Shown: positions 17,158-26,462, counted from the stretch's first letter. The stretch is DNA of 64,000 nt from Pseudoroseicyclus tamaricis (GCF_012070395.1 NZ_JAAFYS010000003.1:744001-808000); one strand, 5' to 3'. The notes: a model not told the origin generated them from the sequence alone. Program-made: numbers and translations.

Positions 17158-17916
17158 TCAGAGCGACTTGCCGGCCTCGATGGAGAGGCGGGCGAAGCGG
17201 TCGTCGTCGGCGGGGTTGTCATGCTCCATGACGAACCAGCGGGCGTTGGTCCGGGTCTTGAGCGCCTGCATGAGCGAGGGCCAGTTGAGGGTGCCGTGGC
17301 CGACATCGGCCCAGCCATCCTCGTCGGGCGCCGAGCCGGGGGGAGCGATGTCCTTGACGTGGGCCGCGACGATCCGGTCGCCGTACTTGGCGATCCACGT
17401 CTCCGGGTCCTCGCCCGAGACCGCCACCCAGGCCACGTCCATCTCCAGCGCCAGCCGGTCATCGGCGGCCAGGATCAGGTCCAGCGGCTTCTCCGCCCCT
17501 TCGATATCGGCGAACTCGAAGGCGTGGTTGTGCCAGCCGAAGGTGAGCCCGGCGTCCCAGTAGGGCTTGCCCGCCTCCGCCAGCTCGCGCCCGAAGGCGG
17601 CCCAGCCGGCGGCGTCCTTGACCCGCTCGTCGGCGGGGATGGCGGGCACGACGACCGCCTCCATCCCCGTCTGCTTCACGATGTCCAGCACCCGGCCCGA
17701 ATCGTCGCGTACCTGCGTGAAGCCGAAATGCCCCGTCGGCATGGAGAGCCCGGTGTCGCCGAGAAGACGCATCAGCTCGTCGGTCTTGTCCTTGTCGGCG
17801 TAGAGGCCGCCGTAGCCCTCGACGCCCTTGTAGCCATAGGCGGCGAGCATCTTGAGCGTCTCGCCCAGCGGGCCGAAATTGCGGGAAGAATAAAGCTGGT
17901 AGTTATAGTCTGTCAT
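17158..17916 (-). CDS. Sugar phosphate isomerase/epimerase, TIM barrel
   Basis: 252-residue xylose-isomerase-like TIM barrel. Conserved metal-site blocks include WHNHAFEF, EMDVAWV and AHVKDI; MPTGHFGF is also typical. The substrate is unknown; relatives act on keto-sugars and inositol derivatives. It starts 9 bases after the aldo/keto reductase stop, with AGAGGCAGAC before the ATG, so the two form an operon under the 18760 operator. Confidence 0.86.
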   Translation of the reverse strand: MTDYNYQLYSSRNFGPLGETLKMLAAYGYKGVEGYGGLYADKDKTDELMRLLGDTGLSMPTGHFGFTQVRDDSGRVLDIVKQTGMEAVVVPAIPADERVKDAAGWAAFGRELAEAGKPYWDAGLTFGWHNHAFEFADIEGAEKPLDLILAADDRLALEMDVAWVAVSGEDPETWIAKYGDRIVAAHVKDIAPPGSAPDEDGWADVGHGTLNWPSLMQALKTRTNARWFVMEHDNPADDDRFARLSIEAGKSL

Positions 17917-17925
17917 GTCTGCCTC

Positions 17926-18747
17926 TTAATCGAATTCTGGGGCCCAGGAGCCGCTCACAAGCCGGCGGCCCTCGTCGAGGCCCCGGATATCTTCCATCTC
18001 CGCCTCTGTCAGGCTGAGGTCCAGCGCGCGCAGGTTGGCGGCGATATGCTCCGGCTTCGACGACGTGGGGATGACGACGTGCCCTTCCGCCAGAAGGAAG
18101 GCGAGCGTCACCTGCGCGACGGTCGCGTCATGCGCCCCGGCGATCTGCTCCATCACCGCGTTGCCCATGACCTCGCCGCGGGCGAGCGGGCAATAGGCGG
18201 TGTTGGGGATGCCGAGCGCGCGGCAGTGCTCGACGATGGGCCGGTTCTGCATCAAAGGATGGATCTCCACCTGGTTGGTGGCGATGTTCTCCGCCCCGAG
18301 AATCTCCACCGCCCGGTCCATGTGCCGCTTGGTGAAGTTGGAGACGCCGATATGCGTCGTCAGCCCCGCCTCCTTCACCGCGGCGAACTGGCCGAGGTAA
18401 TCCTCGATGGCGTACTCGTCGCCGACGGAGGGCCAGTGGACGAGCAGCAGGTCCACCCGCTCCAGCCCCAGCCGCTCCAGCGAGGCCTCGGCGGCCGGGC
18501 GCACCTGCCCCGGGCCCAGATGCTCGGGCTTGACCTTGGTGGTGACGAAGAGCGCGTCGCGGGCGAGGCCGCTCTCCTTGATGGCGGTGCCCACGGACTC
18601 CTCGTTGCCGTAGCCCTCCGCCGTGTCGATGTGGCGATAGCCGGCCTCGAGCGCCGCGCTGGTGCAGGCGCGGGCCTCGTCGCCGTTGCGCTGCCAGGTG
18701 CCGTAGCCGATGCGTGGCAGCACCCCGATACGATCCGTCGCGGTCAT
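17926..18747 (-). CDS. Aldo/keto reductase
   Basis: 273-residue NADPH-dependent oxidoreductase. Catalytic tetrad visible as Asp and Tyr in HIDTAEGYGNEESVG, Lys in FVTTKVKPEHLG, and His in LLVHWPS. C-terminal cofactor block VIPTSSKPEHIAANLRALD. The ATG at 18747 with GGGGAGGGG immediately upstream is preferred; an in-frame TTG at 18771 lies inside the operator. First gene of an operon with the sugar isomerase. Divergent from a second aldo/keto reductase. Confidence 0.92.
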   Translation of the reverse strand: MTATDRIGVLPRIGYGTWQRNGDEARACTSAALEAGYRHIDTAEGYGNEESVGTAIKESGLARDALFVTTKVKPEHLGPGQVRPAAEASLERLGLERVDLLLVHWPSVGDEYAIEDYLGQFAAVKEAGLTTHIGVSNFTKRHMDRAVEILGAENIATNQVEIHPLMQNRPIVEHCRALGIPNTAYCPLARGEVMGNAVMEQIAGAHDATVAQVTLAFLLAEGHVVIPTSSKPEHIAANLRALDLSLTEAEMEDIRGLDEGRRLVSGSWAPEFD

Positions 18748-18759
18748 GTCCCCTCCCCT

Positions 18760-18772
18760 ATTGTCTGACAAT
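18760..18772. promoter_or_regulatory. Perfect 13-bp operator ATTGTCTGACAAT
   Basis: Complete palindrome ATTGTC-T-GACAAT located 12 bases upstream of the aldo/keto reductase start at 18747, and inside the intergenic region shared with the divergent gene at 18890. Second copy of the motif at 17040-17051. FCD-GntR-type operator by shape (inference). Confidence 0.7.
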
Positions 18773-18889
18773 ACTTGCCGGGCAAGCTAACCTCGCGCTC
18801 CGGGATGTCCAGCCGCCCCCTGCGGTGGACAGGCCCGGTGGACAGGCCCGCCCGCCGGGCCACCTGAGGCGGAAGAAGGAGACAAGCAC

Positions 18890-19714
18890 ATGGTCAAGAC
18901 GCTACCCGGCCCCGCCGGCATCCCCGCCCTCGGCTTCGGCACCGTGCGACGCAAGGGCGAGGACGGCATCGCCCCGATCCTTGCCGCCATCGAGTCCGGC
19001 TGCCGGCACATCGACACGGCGCAGGCCTATGGCACCGAGGCGGAGGTGGGCGAGGCCGTCCGCCGCAGCGGGCTGCCGCGCGATGAGCTCTTCGTGGTGA
19101 CGAAGATCGACCCGGCCAATTTCGGCGAGGGCAAGCTGATCCCGTCGCTGGAGGAGAGCCTGCGCCAGCTGGAGATGGAGGCGGTCGACCTGACGCTGAT
19201 CCACTGGCCGTCGCCCAATGGCGAGGTGCCGCTGGAGGTCTACCTCCGCCAGCTGGCAGAGGCGAAGGCGCGGGGGCTGACGCGGCACATCGGCGTGTCG
19301 AACTTCCCCATCGCCCTACTGAAGGAGGCGACCGCCATCCTCGGCGAGGGGGAGATCGCCTGCAACCAGGTGGAGCTGAACCCGCTCTTCAAGAACCGGA
19401 CGCTCGCCGACTGGTGCCAGGACGCCGGGATCGGCGTCGTCTGCTACCAGCCCATCGCCGGCGGGCGCATGGGCGAGGATGCCGAGATCACCGCCATCGC
19501 CGAGGCGCGCGGCGCCACCCCGGCGCAGGTGGCGCTCGCGTGGGAGCTGGCGAAGGGGTATTGCGCCATCCCCACCACCTCGAAGCCCGAGCGGGCGCGC
19601 GAGAACATGGGGGCGCTGGAGCTCTCCCTGACGGAGGACGAGATCGCCACCATCGACTCCATCCCGGATGTCGGCCGGCGGATCGACCCGGAGACAGCGC
19701 CCGAGTGGGACTGA
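18890..19714 (+). CDS. Aldo/keto reductase (second)
   Basis: 274-residue NADPH-dependent reductase related to the 17926 gene but clearly divergent. Asp/Tyr in HIDTAQAYGTEAEVG, Lys in FVVTKIDPANFG, His in TLIHWPSPNG, cofactor block AIPTTSKPERARENMGALE. AAGAAGGAGAC precedes the ATG. Divergently transcribed from the first reductase across 142 bases that include the ATTGTCTGACAAT operator, so it may be co-regulated. Confidence 0.91.
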   Translation: MVKTLPGPAGIPALGFGTVRRKGEDGIAPILAAIESGCRHIDTAQAYGTEAEVGEAVRRSGLPRDELFVVTKIDPANFGEGKLIPSLEESLRQLEMEAVDLTLIHWPSPNGEVPLEVYLRQLAEAKARGLTRHIGVSNFPIALLKEATAILGEGEIACNQVELNPLFKNRTLADWCQDAGIGVVCYQPIAGGRMGEDAEITAIAEARGATPAQVALAWELAKGYCAIPTTSKPERARENMGALELSLTEDEIATIDSIPDVGRRIDPETAPEWD

Positions 19715-19775
19715 GCGGGCGGCGCAGTCCATGTGGACTGCGCAAGCGGAAACCCTATGGTTTCCGCCCCCCGGC

Positions 19776-20843
19776 CTACTCCGCCGCGTGAGAGGCCGCC
19801 CCCGCCGCGCCGCCATCGATGAGCGGGCAGACCGGGGCGGCGCCCGTCTCCGCCATCGTGCGCGACAGCTCCGTCTGGCAGAAATCGACGATGCCGCGGA
19901 AGATGCGGGCATAGGTGCCGTGGGTCAGCAGGTGCTTGCGCATGGCGATCACCACCTTCCGCGACATCCCCGGCAGCACGTAGAGCCGCATCTGCTGGCG
20001 CATCGTGGCGGGCAGGTGCGCGGCGGTGGAGATGGGCAGGTGCGCCGTCGCCAGCCCCTCGGCGACGAAGCTCGCAGCCACGGTGAAGCTCGGCGCCCCG
20101 AAGCTGCCCATCGCCGCCGGCAGGTGCGTCCGGTACCACTCGTCGGAGGGGGCGCGCGTCGGCACCGAGCCGTCGATCTCCACGTAGCGCAGCAGCTCGG
20201 GGCGGATGCGATCGGGCTCGGCGCCGGGAGAGAAGGCGTAGCGCAGGTCGTCCTCGCTCACCGTGGCGGGCACGGCGAGGGCGATATGATCCTCGTAGAG
20301 CTGGTCGACCGCGAAGGAGGAGGCCTCGGCCCCCAGCACCTCGGAGGCGAGGATGGCGACGTTGACCTTGTGCATCCTGAGCTGCTCGAAGAGCGCGGAG
20401 GAGTTGAGGTCGTAGACCACCTCGAACTTGGCGAAATCCGTCTCCCGCATGGCGATCTTGGCGGCGGCCATCACGAAGGTGCCGCGCATCGCCGGCGTGA
20501 TCCCCATGCGCAGCACGACGGAGCCGTTGCGGAAGCGCTGCTCATGCTCGCGCAGCACCGACTGCATCTCGCGCAGCATGTCTTCGGCGTGGCGGAACCA
20601 GAATTCCCCCGCCGGCGTCAGCGCCACGGTGCCGGTGCGGTTGCGCTCGATCAGGCGGGCCCCCAGCGTCTCCTCCAGCTTGGCGAGCTGCTGGCTGATG
20701 GAGGGCTGGCTGAGGCCGATGCGCTGCGAGGCACGGGTGATCGTGCCGGCGACGACGACGCCGTAGAAGATCTCCAGCTGGCGGAACTTGATGTCGACGC
20801 TGCTGGCGGTGCCCGGGCGCAGGCCGGTTGTGAGGTTGCTCAT
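19776..20843 (-). CDS. LysR-family transcriptional regulator
   Basis: 355-residue regulator. The N-terminal winged helix lies at about residues 18-80 (FRQLEIFYGVVVAGTITRASQRIGLSQPSISQQLAKLEETLGARLIERNRTG), followed by a linker helix and effector domain. The N-terminus is about 15 residues longer than usual, and the tail is an alanine-rich extension. ATG at 20843 chosen; upstream in-frame extension is proline/glycine-rich and unlikely. Target genes unknown; it is convergent with the aldo/keto reductase. Confidence 0.88.
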   Translation of the reverse strand: MSNLTTGLRPGTASSVDIKFRQLEIFYGVVVAGTITRASQRIGLSQPSISQQLAKLEETLGARLIERNRTGTVALTPAGEFWFRHAEDMLREMQSVLREHEQRFRNGSVVLRMGITPAMRGTFVMAAAKIAMRETDFAKFEVVYDLNSSALFEQLRMHKVNVAILASEVLGAEASSFAVDQLYEDHIALAVPATVSEDDLRYAFSPGAEPDRIRPELLRYVEIDGSVPTRAPSDEWYRTHLPAAMGSFGAPSFTVAASFVAEGLATAHLPISTAAHLPATMRQQMRLYVLPGMSRKVVIAMRKHLLTHGTYARIFRGIVDFCQTELSRTMAETGAAPVCPLIDGGAAGAASHAAE

Positions 20844-21168
20844 AAGGGGTTTCCCTCCCCCGGGCCCTGTCCAGGCATGGGGAGGGCCGGGCTCGCCGGC
20901 GGTGGCTGGAGCGAGGTCGTCGGGTAAACGCGTAACGGGCCCACGTAGCGACTGCGGCACAGGGCCGCAACGCGGGGGCGTTGCAACATCATCGAGGTCA
21001 CGGCCAATCCTCCCCTATTGGCAGCAAGGGAGCGGATCTGTCTTCCCGCTCCTGCCGCATAGAAGATCACAATCCGTCGCATAGGGGAACATGGTGCGAC
21101 CGCAGGTCGCAGCAAGGGCCCGGCAGCGCCTCCGCCGCCGGGCCCCTGCGCCTCAATTCCGGGGCGGC
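20844..21168. other. Intergenic region between LysR gene and PQQ dehydrogenase
   Basis: 325 bases, containing the hairpin at 21116-21145 and presumably the LysR promoter. No credible gene: short open frames lack ribosome sites and family signatures. No operator dyad stood out. Confidence 0.5.
21116..21145 (-). terminator. Hairpin downstream of PQQ dehydrogenase
   Basis: Perfect 9-base stem GGGCCCGGC / GCCGGGCCC, beginning 23 bases after the dehydrogenase stop on the minus strand. No T-run. Confidence 0.5.
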
Positions 21169-23076
21169 TCAGTCGTCGTCCAGCGGCAGGGCGTAGACCG
21201 CGATCTGATCCCCCACCTCGGGCGAGAGGATGGTGTTGCCGCCGGCGACGAAGGCCACGTACTGGCGCCCCTCGTAGGTGTAGACCGCCGGGTTGGCGAC
21301 CGAGGGTGCCTCCACGTGATCCGACCACAGCTCCGTGCCGTCCCGCGGGTCGATGGCGTGGACGCGCGCATCCATCGTCGAGCCGATGAAGAGGACACCG
21401 CCGGCCGTGATCACCGGGGCGCCGATGTTGGGCGAGCCCCAGCCGGCCGGCCCGAAGAAACCCCACTTCTTGGAGCGGCCGAGCGGCACCTCCCAGAGCA
21501 TCTCTCCGGTTTTGAGGTCATAGGCCAGCAGCGTGCCGTAGGGCGGCTTCCAGCAGGGAAGGCCGTTGTCCGTCACCCAGTTGAGCAGGCGGAAGCCGTA
21601 GGGCGAGCCGATCTGCGGGTAGAGGCCCTGCTCGTTGCCCGAGCCGCCCTGCAGCTCGTCATACTCCTCGCGGGGGATGAGCGTGAGCGTCTGCACAACC
21701 TTGGAGGTGTTGACGTAGTAGCGGTTCGTCTCGGGGTCGAGCGCGCCGCCGCCCCACTGCATCCCGCCGGCCGTACCGGGATAGACGATCGTCCCCTCCA
21801 GCGAGGGCGGGGTGAAGAGCCCCTCGTACCGCATCCCATCGATCATGTCGGCGCACTGGCCGAAGGAGACGAGGTTCGCCAGCGTCGACATCTCGGGATA
21901 GCTCTCGAAGTCATGGCTCGGCGGCGGCGTCATGAAGAAGGGCTGCGTCGGCGCGGCCTCCTCCCCCTCGATGTCGCTGGCGGGGACAGGGCGCTCCTCG
22001 TAATCGAAGATCGGCTCCCCCGTCTCGCGGTTGAGGACGTAGAGCATCGACTGCTTGGTCGATTGCACGAGCGCCGGCACCGTCTCGCCGTTCACCTGCA
22101 GGTCCACCAGCGTCGGGGCGGAGCCGGTGTCGTAATCCCAGATGTCGTGGTGGACGAGCTGGCGGGACCAGATGATCTCACCCGTCTCGGTGTCGACGGC
22201 GGTGACGGAGGTAGCCAGCTCGATGGGCTCGGTGCGCATGCCGCCGTAGTAGTTCGGGCTGGGGGAGGAGACGGGCAGGTAGAGGATGCCCCGCTCCTCG
22301 TCGACGCTCATCGAAGCCCAGACGTTGGCGGTGCCGGTGCGGTCACGGATCTCGCGGGGGATGAAATCCACCTGCCAGTTGCGCTCGCCGGTGCGGGCGT
22401 CGATGGCGAAGACGGTGCCGGGGGAGGCGACGGAATACTCCCAGTCGGCCCCCGCCCATCCAACGAAGAGCTGATCGCCATAGGCCGTCGGCGGCTGGAG
22501 GAGCGAGAGCGGCCACTCGGCGTTGACGTCGTTCCACTTGTTCACGAGCAGGATGCCGTCGTCACCGAAATCGGTGCAGAGCTCGCCCGTGTCGGCGTCG
22601 AGCGCGTGGAGCTCGGAATCCATCGTCCCCATGTAGACGCGCTTCTGGCAAGGCTCCCCCTCCACCGGGGTCTCCGCCTCCCAGTAGGTCACGCCCCGGC
22701 TCTTCAGCGCCGGCTGCGTCAGCGCCTCCAGCGTCGAGTCGGTGTTGTAGGACCAGCGGACCTCCCCCGTGCCCGGGTCGAGCGCGAAGACGCGGTAGAA
22801 GGGCGTGCCGAGGTAGAGCGTGTCGTTGGCGAGGATCGGCGTCGCCGACCAGACGGAGGTGGGCAGCTCGCCCGACCCGTCGGAGACGTCGCCCGTCTCG
22901 AATTCCCACGCCAGCTCCAGGTCGCCGACGTTCTCCGGCGTGATCTGGGTGGCGGGGGAGTATTTCTGCGCGGCGAGGTTGCCGTTGAAGGTGGGCCAGT
23001 CGCCCTCCTGCGCGAGGAGCGGGGCGGCCGGCGCGAGGGCGGCGAGGGCGACGGCGGCAAACGTGAGGCGGGTCAT
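21169..23076 (-). CDS. PQQ-dependent dehydrogenase, glucose/quinate type, periplasmic domain
   Basis: 635-residue quinoprotein with Sec signal peptide (to about residue 22, ending LLAQ). Eight-bladed propeller repeats such as LYLGTPFYRVFALDPGTGEVRW and VTAVDTETGEIIWSRQLVHHDIWDYD. The last block and FVGWAGADWEYS, NYYGGMRTEPIEL and GGVLFIGSTMDARVHAIDPRDGTELW resemble the Gcd/QuiA family. It lacks that family's N-terminal membrane domain; instead an overlapping upstream gene (ATGA) encodes a four-helix membrane protein, apparently as a separate anchor. Substrate unknown (sugar, polyol or cyclic alcohol). PQQ synthesis genes are not in the window. Confidence 0.88.
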   Translation of the reverse strand: MTRLTFAAVALAALAPAAPLLAQEGDWPTFNGNLAAQKYSPATQITPENVGDLELAWEFETGDVSDGSGELPTSVWSATPILANDTLYLGTPFYRVFALDPGTGEVRWSYNTDSTLEALTQPALKSRGVTYWEAETPVEGEPCQKRVYMGTMDSELHALDADTGELCTDFGDDGILLVNKWNDVNAEWPLSLLQPPTAYGDQLFVGWAGADWEYSVASPGTVFAIDARTGERNWQVDFIPREIRDRTGTANVWASMSVDEERGILYLPVSSPSPNYYGGMRTEPIELATSVTAVDTETGEIIWSRQLVHHDIWDYDTGSAPTLVDLQVNGETVPALVQSTKQSMLYVLNRETGEPIFDYEERPVPASDIEGEEAAPTQPFFMTPPPSHDFESYPEMSTLANLVSFGQCADMIDGMRYEGLFTPPSLEGTIVYPGTAGGMQWGGGALDPETNRYYVNTSKVVQTLTLIPREEYDELQGGSGNEQGLYPQIGSPYGFRLLNWVTDNGLPCWKPPYGTLLAYDLKTGEMLWEVPLGRSKKWGFFGPAGWGSPNIGAPVITAGGVLFIGSTMDARVHAIDPRDGTELWSDHVEAPSVANPAVYTYEGRQYVAFVAGGNTILSPEVGDQIAVYALPLDDD

Positions 23077-23426
23077 GCGCGGCTCTCCTGGCGGTGCGTC
23101 TGCTGATAGGCCAGCAGGAAGAGGAAGCCGGCGGCGGAGACGACGAGGGCGATGGCCACCTCGGCGTGCATCATGAAGACGGCCGCCACGGCCGAGAGGA
23201 TCAGCGCCAGCGCTGTCAGGATGATGAGAAGGACGCGCCAGCCCCCGTGCGTCAGCCGCGCGAGGATGAAGGTCACGATCAGGATGCAGAGCGCCCCGAA
23301 GCCGGTGAGCAGCGGCGCGGGTGTATCGCTCACCCCGCTCAAAGGCTCGAAATAAAGATAGATGCACAGGGCCAGCGCGACGAGCGCACCCCCTGCCATC
23401 AGCACAATCGCAATGGTGCGTGACAT
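23073..23426 (-). CDS. Small four-helix membrane protein, probable anchor of PQQ dehydrogenase
   Basis: 117 residues with four hydrophobic segments at about 4-27, 40-60, 67-90 and 91-110. The stop overlaps the PQQ dehydrogenase start as ATGA, so synthesis is coupled. Membrane-bound glucose/quinate dehydrogenases carry a five-helix N-terminal membrane domain that passes electrons to ubiquinone; this protein could be its detached counterpart. That role is inference from position, size and topology. ATG at 23426 preceded by AGGGGAACGGA. Confidence 0.75.
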   Translation of the reverse strand: MSRTIAIVLMAGGALVALALCIYLYFEPLSGVSDTPAPLLTGFGALCILIVTFILARLTHGGWRVLLIILTALALILSAVAAVFMMHAEVAIALVVSAAGFLFLLAYQQTHRQESRA

Positions 23427-23525
23427 GCGTTCCGTTCCCCTACCTGCCGGCCTTAGAAGGTCGAACGAGCGGCAGGCGCCGCAAGTTCCCCTCAAACTTG
23501 CATGACGCTGCGCTGCAGCGTCGCC

Positions 23526-24512
23526 TCACTCCCGTTCGAGGAAGGCGAGGAGGCGGCGCTCGGCGGCGTGCAGCCCAGTCAGCTCCACCTCCGGCGGGAA
23601 CGTGACCCGCTCCTCCGCCAGCGACAGGACGTCGGGGTGGATGTAGCTGTTGCGGGCGATGGTGGGCGTGTTGCCCAGCTCATCCGCCGCGGCCTCCGCC
23701 ATCAGCTTGATGCTCAACCGCTCCGCCCCTTCGGCCGCCTCGAAGGCGGCGCGGGTGCCGGCCCATGTGCGGAAGGTCTTCGCCGTCACGCCCGTCACCC
23801 CGTGCGAGGCGTCGGCGAGATAGGCGTTGAGCTCGGCAGAGCCGACGCGGTGCCGCTCGCCATGCTTGTCCACCCAGACGAGCAGCTCGGCGCCCGGCAG
23901 GTCCCGCGCCCGCTCCAGCACCCGCTGCAGCTTGCGGTCCGACACGCGGCGGCGGACCTTCTTGCCCCCCTTCGCGGTGAAGGAGATGTGCAGCCCGTCG
24001 TCCTTCAGCCGCACGTGCTGGCGTTTCAGCGTCAGCGCCCCGTAGGAGCCGTTGGCCTTCAGGTAGGCATCGTTGCCGACGCGCAGCGCGAGCCTGTCGA
24101 TCAGCAGCGCGGCGGCGGCGAGGGCGAAATCCCTGTCGCCCGCCTCGTGGCTGAGGTCACGGGTGATGCGGCGGCGGATCGCGGGCAGCGCCCGGCCGAA
24201 CTCCGCCAAGGCGCCGAACTTCGTCTCCGAGCGCGCGGCGGACCAGTCGGGGTGGTAGCGGTACTGCTTGCGCTTGCGCACATCCATTCCCGTCGCCTGC
24301 AGGTGCCCGTTGTGGAGCGGGCTGATCCAGACGTTCTCGTAGGCCGGCGGGACGGCGAGCTTCTGCAGGCGCGCCCGCTCGGTGCCGCGGTCGATCCGCG
24401 TGCCATCGGGGCCGATGTAGGAAAAGCCCCGCCCGCACCGCTTGCGGCGGATCCCCGGCTGATCATCCGGGTAGTAGACGAGGTCCGGGGGGAGGGTCTC
24501 TGGGGCGGTCAT
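23526..24512 (-). CDS. DNA topoisomerase IB (poxvirus type)
   Basis: 328-residue type IB topoisomerase, relaxing supercoils through a 3'-phosphotyrosine. The N-terminal domain has GRGFSYIGPDGTRI and PPAYENVWISPLHNGHLQATGMDVRKRKQYRYHPDW. Catalytic blocks: LIDRLALRVGNDAYLKANGSYGALTL (Arg), KGGKKVRRRV (Lys) and RTWAGTRAAFEA (Arg). The nucleophile Tyr is near residue 290 in ARNSYIHPDVL. ATG at 24512; an in-frame TTG lies four codons upstream. Single gene, divergent from the secreted-paralogue operon. Confidence 0.93.
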   Translation of the reverse strand: MTAPETLPPDLVYYPDDQPGIRRKRCGRGFSYIGPDGTRIDRGTERARLQKLAVPPAYENVWISPLHNGHLQATGMDVRKRKQYRYHPDWSAARSETKFGALAEFGRALPAIRRRITRDLSHEAGDRDFALAAAALLIDRLALRVGNDAYLKANGSYGALTLKRQHVRLKDDGLHISFTAKGGKKVRRRVSDRKLQRVLERARDLPGAELLVWVDKHGERHRVGSAELNAYLADASHGVTGVTAKTFRTWAGTRAAFEAAEGAERLSIKLMAEAAADELGNTPTIARNSYIHPDVLSLAEERVTFPPEVELTGLHAAERRLLAFLERE

Positions 24513-24894
24513 GGTGCGTCTCAACGCGGAGCCGGCCCCCTTGTTCCGGCGCCGGTGCCGCGCCGCCGCACACGCCGACTCACGCTCTCGCGATCTTTCG
24601 CACCGCGAAAAACTGCCAATTATTCAGGGGCTTGAAGTAATCCCCGGCGGGTTTCAGAGGGTCTGCATCAACTTTCGATATAATGACCCTGCCGATGATT
24701 ATACTCCCCCCCACCTTGCCCATGCATCCTTTTCGGCGGGAGGAGCAGCACCGATCGCGAAGCCACCTGGCGCCGGTATGCCGGCGACGGGAGCGCCCCG
24801 GGGAGGGGGCGCGCCGGTGACGCGTCGGTGTTGCCAAGAACTGACCGAGCCGCAGGTTCCCGCGGCCCGGCCGTTGCATGCAAGGGAGGATACC
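24513..24894 (+). promoter_or_regulatory. Upstream region of the secreted-paralogue operon
   Basis: 382 bases without a gene. It includes the most A/T-rich stretch nearby (about 24600-24710). A perfect -10 hexamer TATAAT lies at 24679-24684 and a second candidate TATACT at 24700-24705. No good -35 was found at 16-18 bases, which fits an activator-dependent promoter. An imperfect dyad ATTATTCA...TGAAGTAAT lies at 24619-24641. GGGAGGA before the ATG at 24895 is the ribosome site. Confidence 0.45.
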
Positions 24895-26298
24895 ATGCGA
24901 CATCTGAGGACCCGGATTGCGACATCCGTGCTGGCCGTGGCCGGCGCGCTGACGCTGAGCCCCGCACTTGCCCAGGACAACCCGCAGATCGACTTCGAGA
25001 GCGTCGGCCGCGGCGCGCCGCTGGCCGCCGACATTCGCGACTACGAGATCGTCGGCCCCGGCAGCGGCTTCGTCAGCCGCCGCAACGTCGAGGGCGAGAA
25101 TCTCGAGATCATGGCCTCCGCCCCCGGTGAAGGCCCGCCCGAGGGTGTCGAGCCGCTGGAGACGGATGTCTTCACCACCGACAACTTCTACGACGACGAA
25201 GAGCTCTGGGACGACCCGCGCTACTACCGCTGCAACGCCGCCCTGATGCTCGAAGCCTCGCGTGGCGCCTACGGCAACCCGATGATGATCGACGATGACC
25301 CGTCGACCGCGGCCTGGGGCAATTGCGACGCCGACTATCCGGTCGAGGGCATCGTCAGCCCCTACGAGTTCACCACCGCGCAGGCGCATTACGAAGCCCT
25401 GATGGCGGAGACGGAGGAGCGCGGCGGCCCGACCGAGCACACCTACGAGACGGTGCCGGGCGAGTGGACGGGCTACTACCAGTCGCCGCTCGGACAGGAG
25501 AACACCGACAGCTGGTTCTGGATGCGCGTTAACCAGATCCCGACGATCCTGTCGCTGCTGACCGACGAGTACAAAACCCGCATGGTCCGCGAGCAATTCC
25601 ACCAGGCGAACACGAACGTGCCCCAGTGGCAGTCGCAGTTCTGCTGGCCGGAAGGCTTCATGCGCCGCTTCCACCAGTATTCGGTGCGCGGCCACCAGGT
25701 CATCGTTGCGCCCGACGTGATGCAGGTGCTCACCGGCGTCGCCGACAACTTCCTGACGCAGGTGAACATCGGCGCCGAGTTCAAGATGGACGGCGTGGTG
25801 CCGCGCCTCGGGCAGGACGTGCCGCGCTGGTACGGCGAGACCGTCGGCTTCTGGGACGGCGAGTCGCTTATCACCTGGACGTCGAACATCCAGGGCTGGA
25901 AGGTGCACAACGCCTTCGAGTTCTCGAACAAGATGCAGACCATCGAGATCTACTCGTCGCGCTACGATGACGAGGGCAACTTCGAAGGCATCGACCACGA
26001 GGCGATCTTCTACGACGAAGACGCCCTGCTGCAGCCGGTGCGCATCGTTCGCAACCTCGAGAAGATCGGCGAGTTCAGCGAAGTGGGTCCCGAGATCGAC
26101 CCCTACATCTTCGTCGAGTGCATCCAGACGCTCTTCCCCGATGAGCGCGGCGCCGCGTCGCCCGTCTCGCCGGGCACCACCATCGAGTACACCGTGCCGG
26201 ACATGTACGGCCGCCCCTGGGCGCAGACCTGGGACGAGGTGGAACGCTCCATGGGGATCGAGCCGCCCGCGCAGGAAGGTCTGTTCGGCTTCGATTGA
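24895..26298 (+). CDS. Secreted protein of unrecognised family, paralogue 1
   Basis: 467 residues, Sec signal peptide ending LSPALAQD (about residue 27), no membrane segment or lipobox. I do not recognise a characterised family. It shares with paralogues 2 and 3 the blocks [112 protein letters not shown] and the exact ending LFGFD. Four cysteines are conserved in all three, suggesting two disulfides. The RWYGE..GFWDG..L block recalls short secreted proteins annotated as hypothetical in other Gram-negatives. Most divergent of the three. Confidence 0.85.
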   Translation: MRHLRTRIATSVLAVAGALTLSPALAQDNPQIDFESVGRGAPLAADIRDYEIVGPGSGFVSRRNVEGENLEIMASAPGEGPPEGVEPLETDVFTTDNFYDDEELWDDPRYYRCNAALMLEASRGAYGNPMMIDDDPSTAAWGNCDADYPVEGIVSPYEFTTAQAHYEALMAETEERGGPTEHTYETVPGEWTGYYQSPLGQENTDSWFWMRVNQIPTILSLLTDEYKTRMVREQFHQANTNVPQWQSQFCWPEGFMRRFHQYSVRGHQVIVAPDVMQVLTGVADNFLTQVNIGAEFKMDGVVPRLGQDVPRWYGETVGFWDGESLITWTSNIQGWKVHNAFEFSNKMQTIEIYSSRYDDEGNFEGIDHEAIFYDEDALLQPVRIVRNLEKIGEFSEVGPEIDPYIFVECIQTLFPDERGAASPVSPGTTIEYTVPDMYGRPWAQTWDEVERSMGIEPPAQEGLFGFD

Positions 26299-26315
26299 CG
26301 GCCGGCCCCGAGATT

Positions 26316-26426
26316 CCGGGGGGCGGTGCACCGCCCCCCGGCACGTTGCCCAGGCCGGGGCCAAGCCCGACGGGCCGGGGCTGGAGACGGACGGCCGAGG
26401 AGGCGGGAGCCTTTCAGAGGCTCCCG
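26316..26426 (+). terminator. Two hairpins between paralogues 1 and 2
   Basis: A 26-base perfect palindrome at 26316-26341 (arms CCGGGGGGCGGTG / CACCGCCCCCCGG), then a 9-base stem CGGGAGCCT / AGGCTCCCG at 26404-26426. They fill most of the 164-base gap, compared with 61 bases between the later genes. They may terminate part of the transcripts or stabilise the first message. Confidence 0.5.
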
Positions 26427-26462
26427 GGTCGTCCGTCACTCATCTTGGGAGGAGGTTCCCCG

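Noticed and set aside
18748-18771. TTG start at 18771 for the aldo/keto reductase (and at 17050 for the polyol dehydrogenase)
   Set aside because: These TTG codons lie inside the TTGTCTGACAA operators; ATG starts with good ribosome sites follow.
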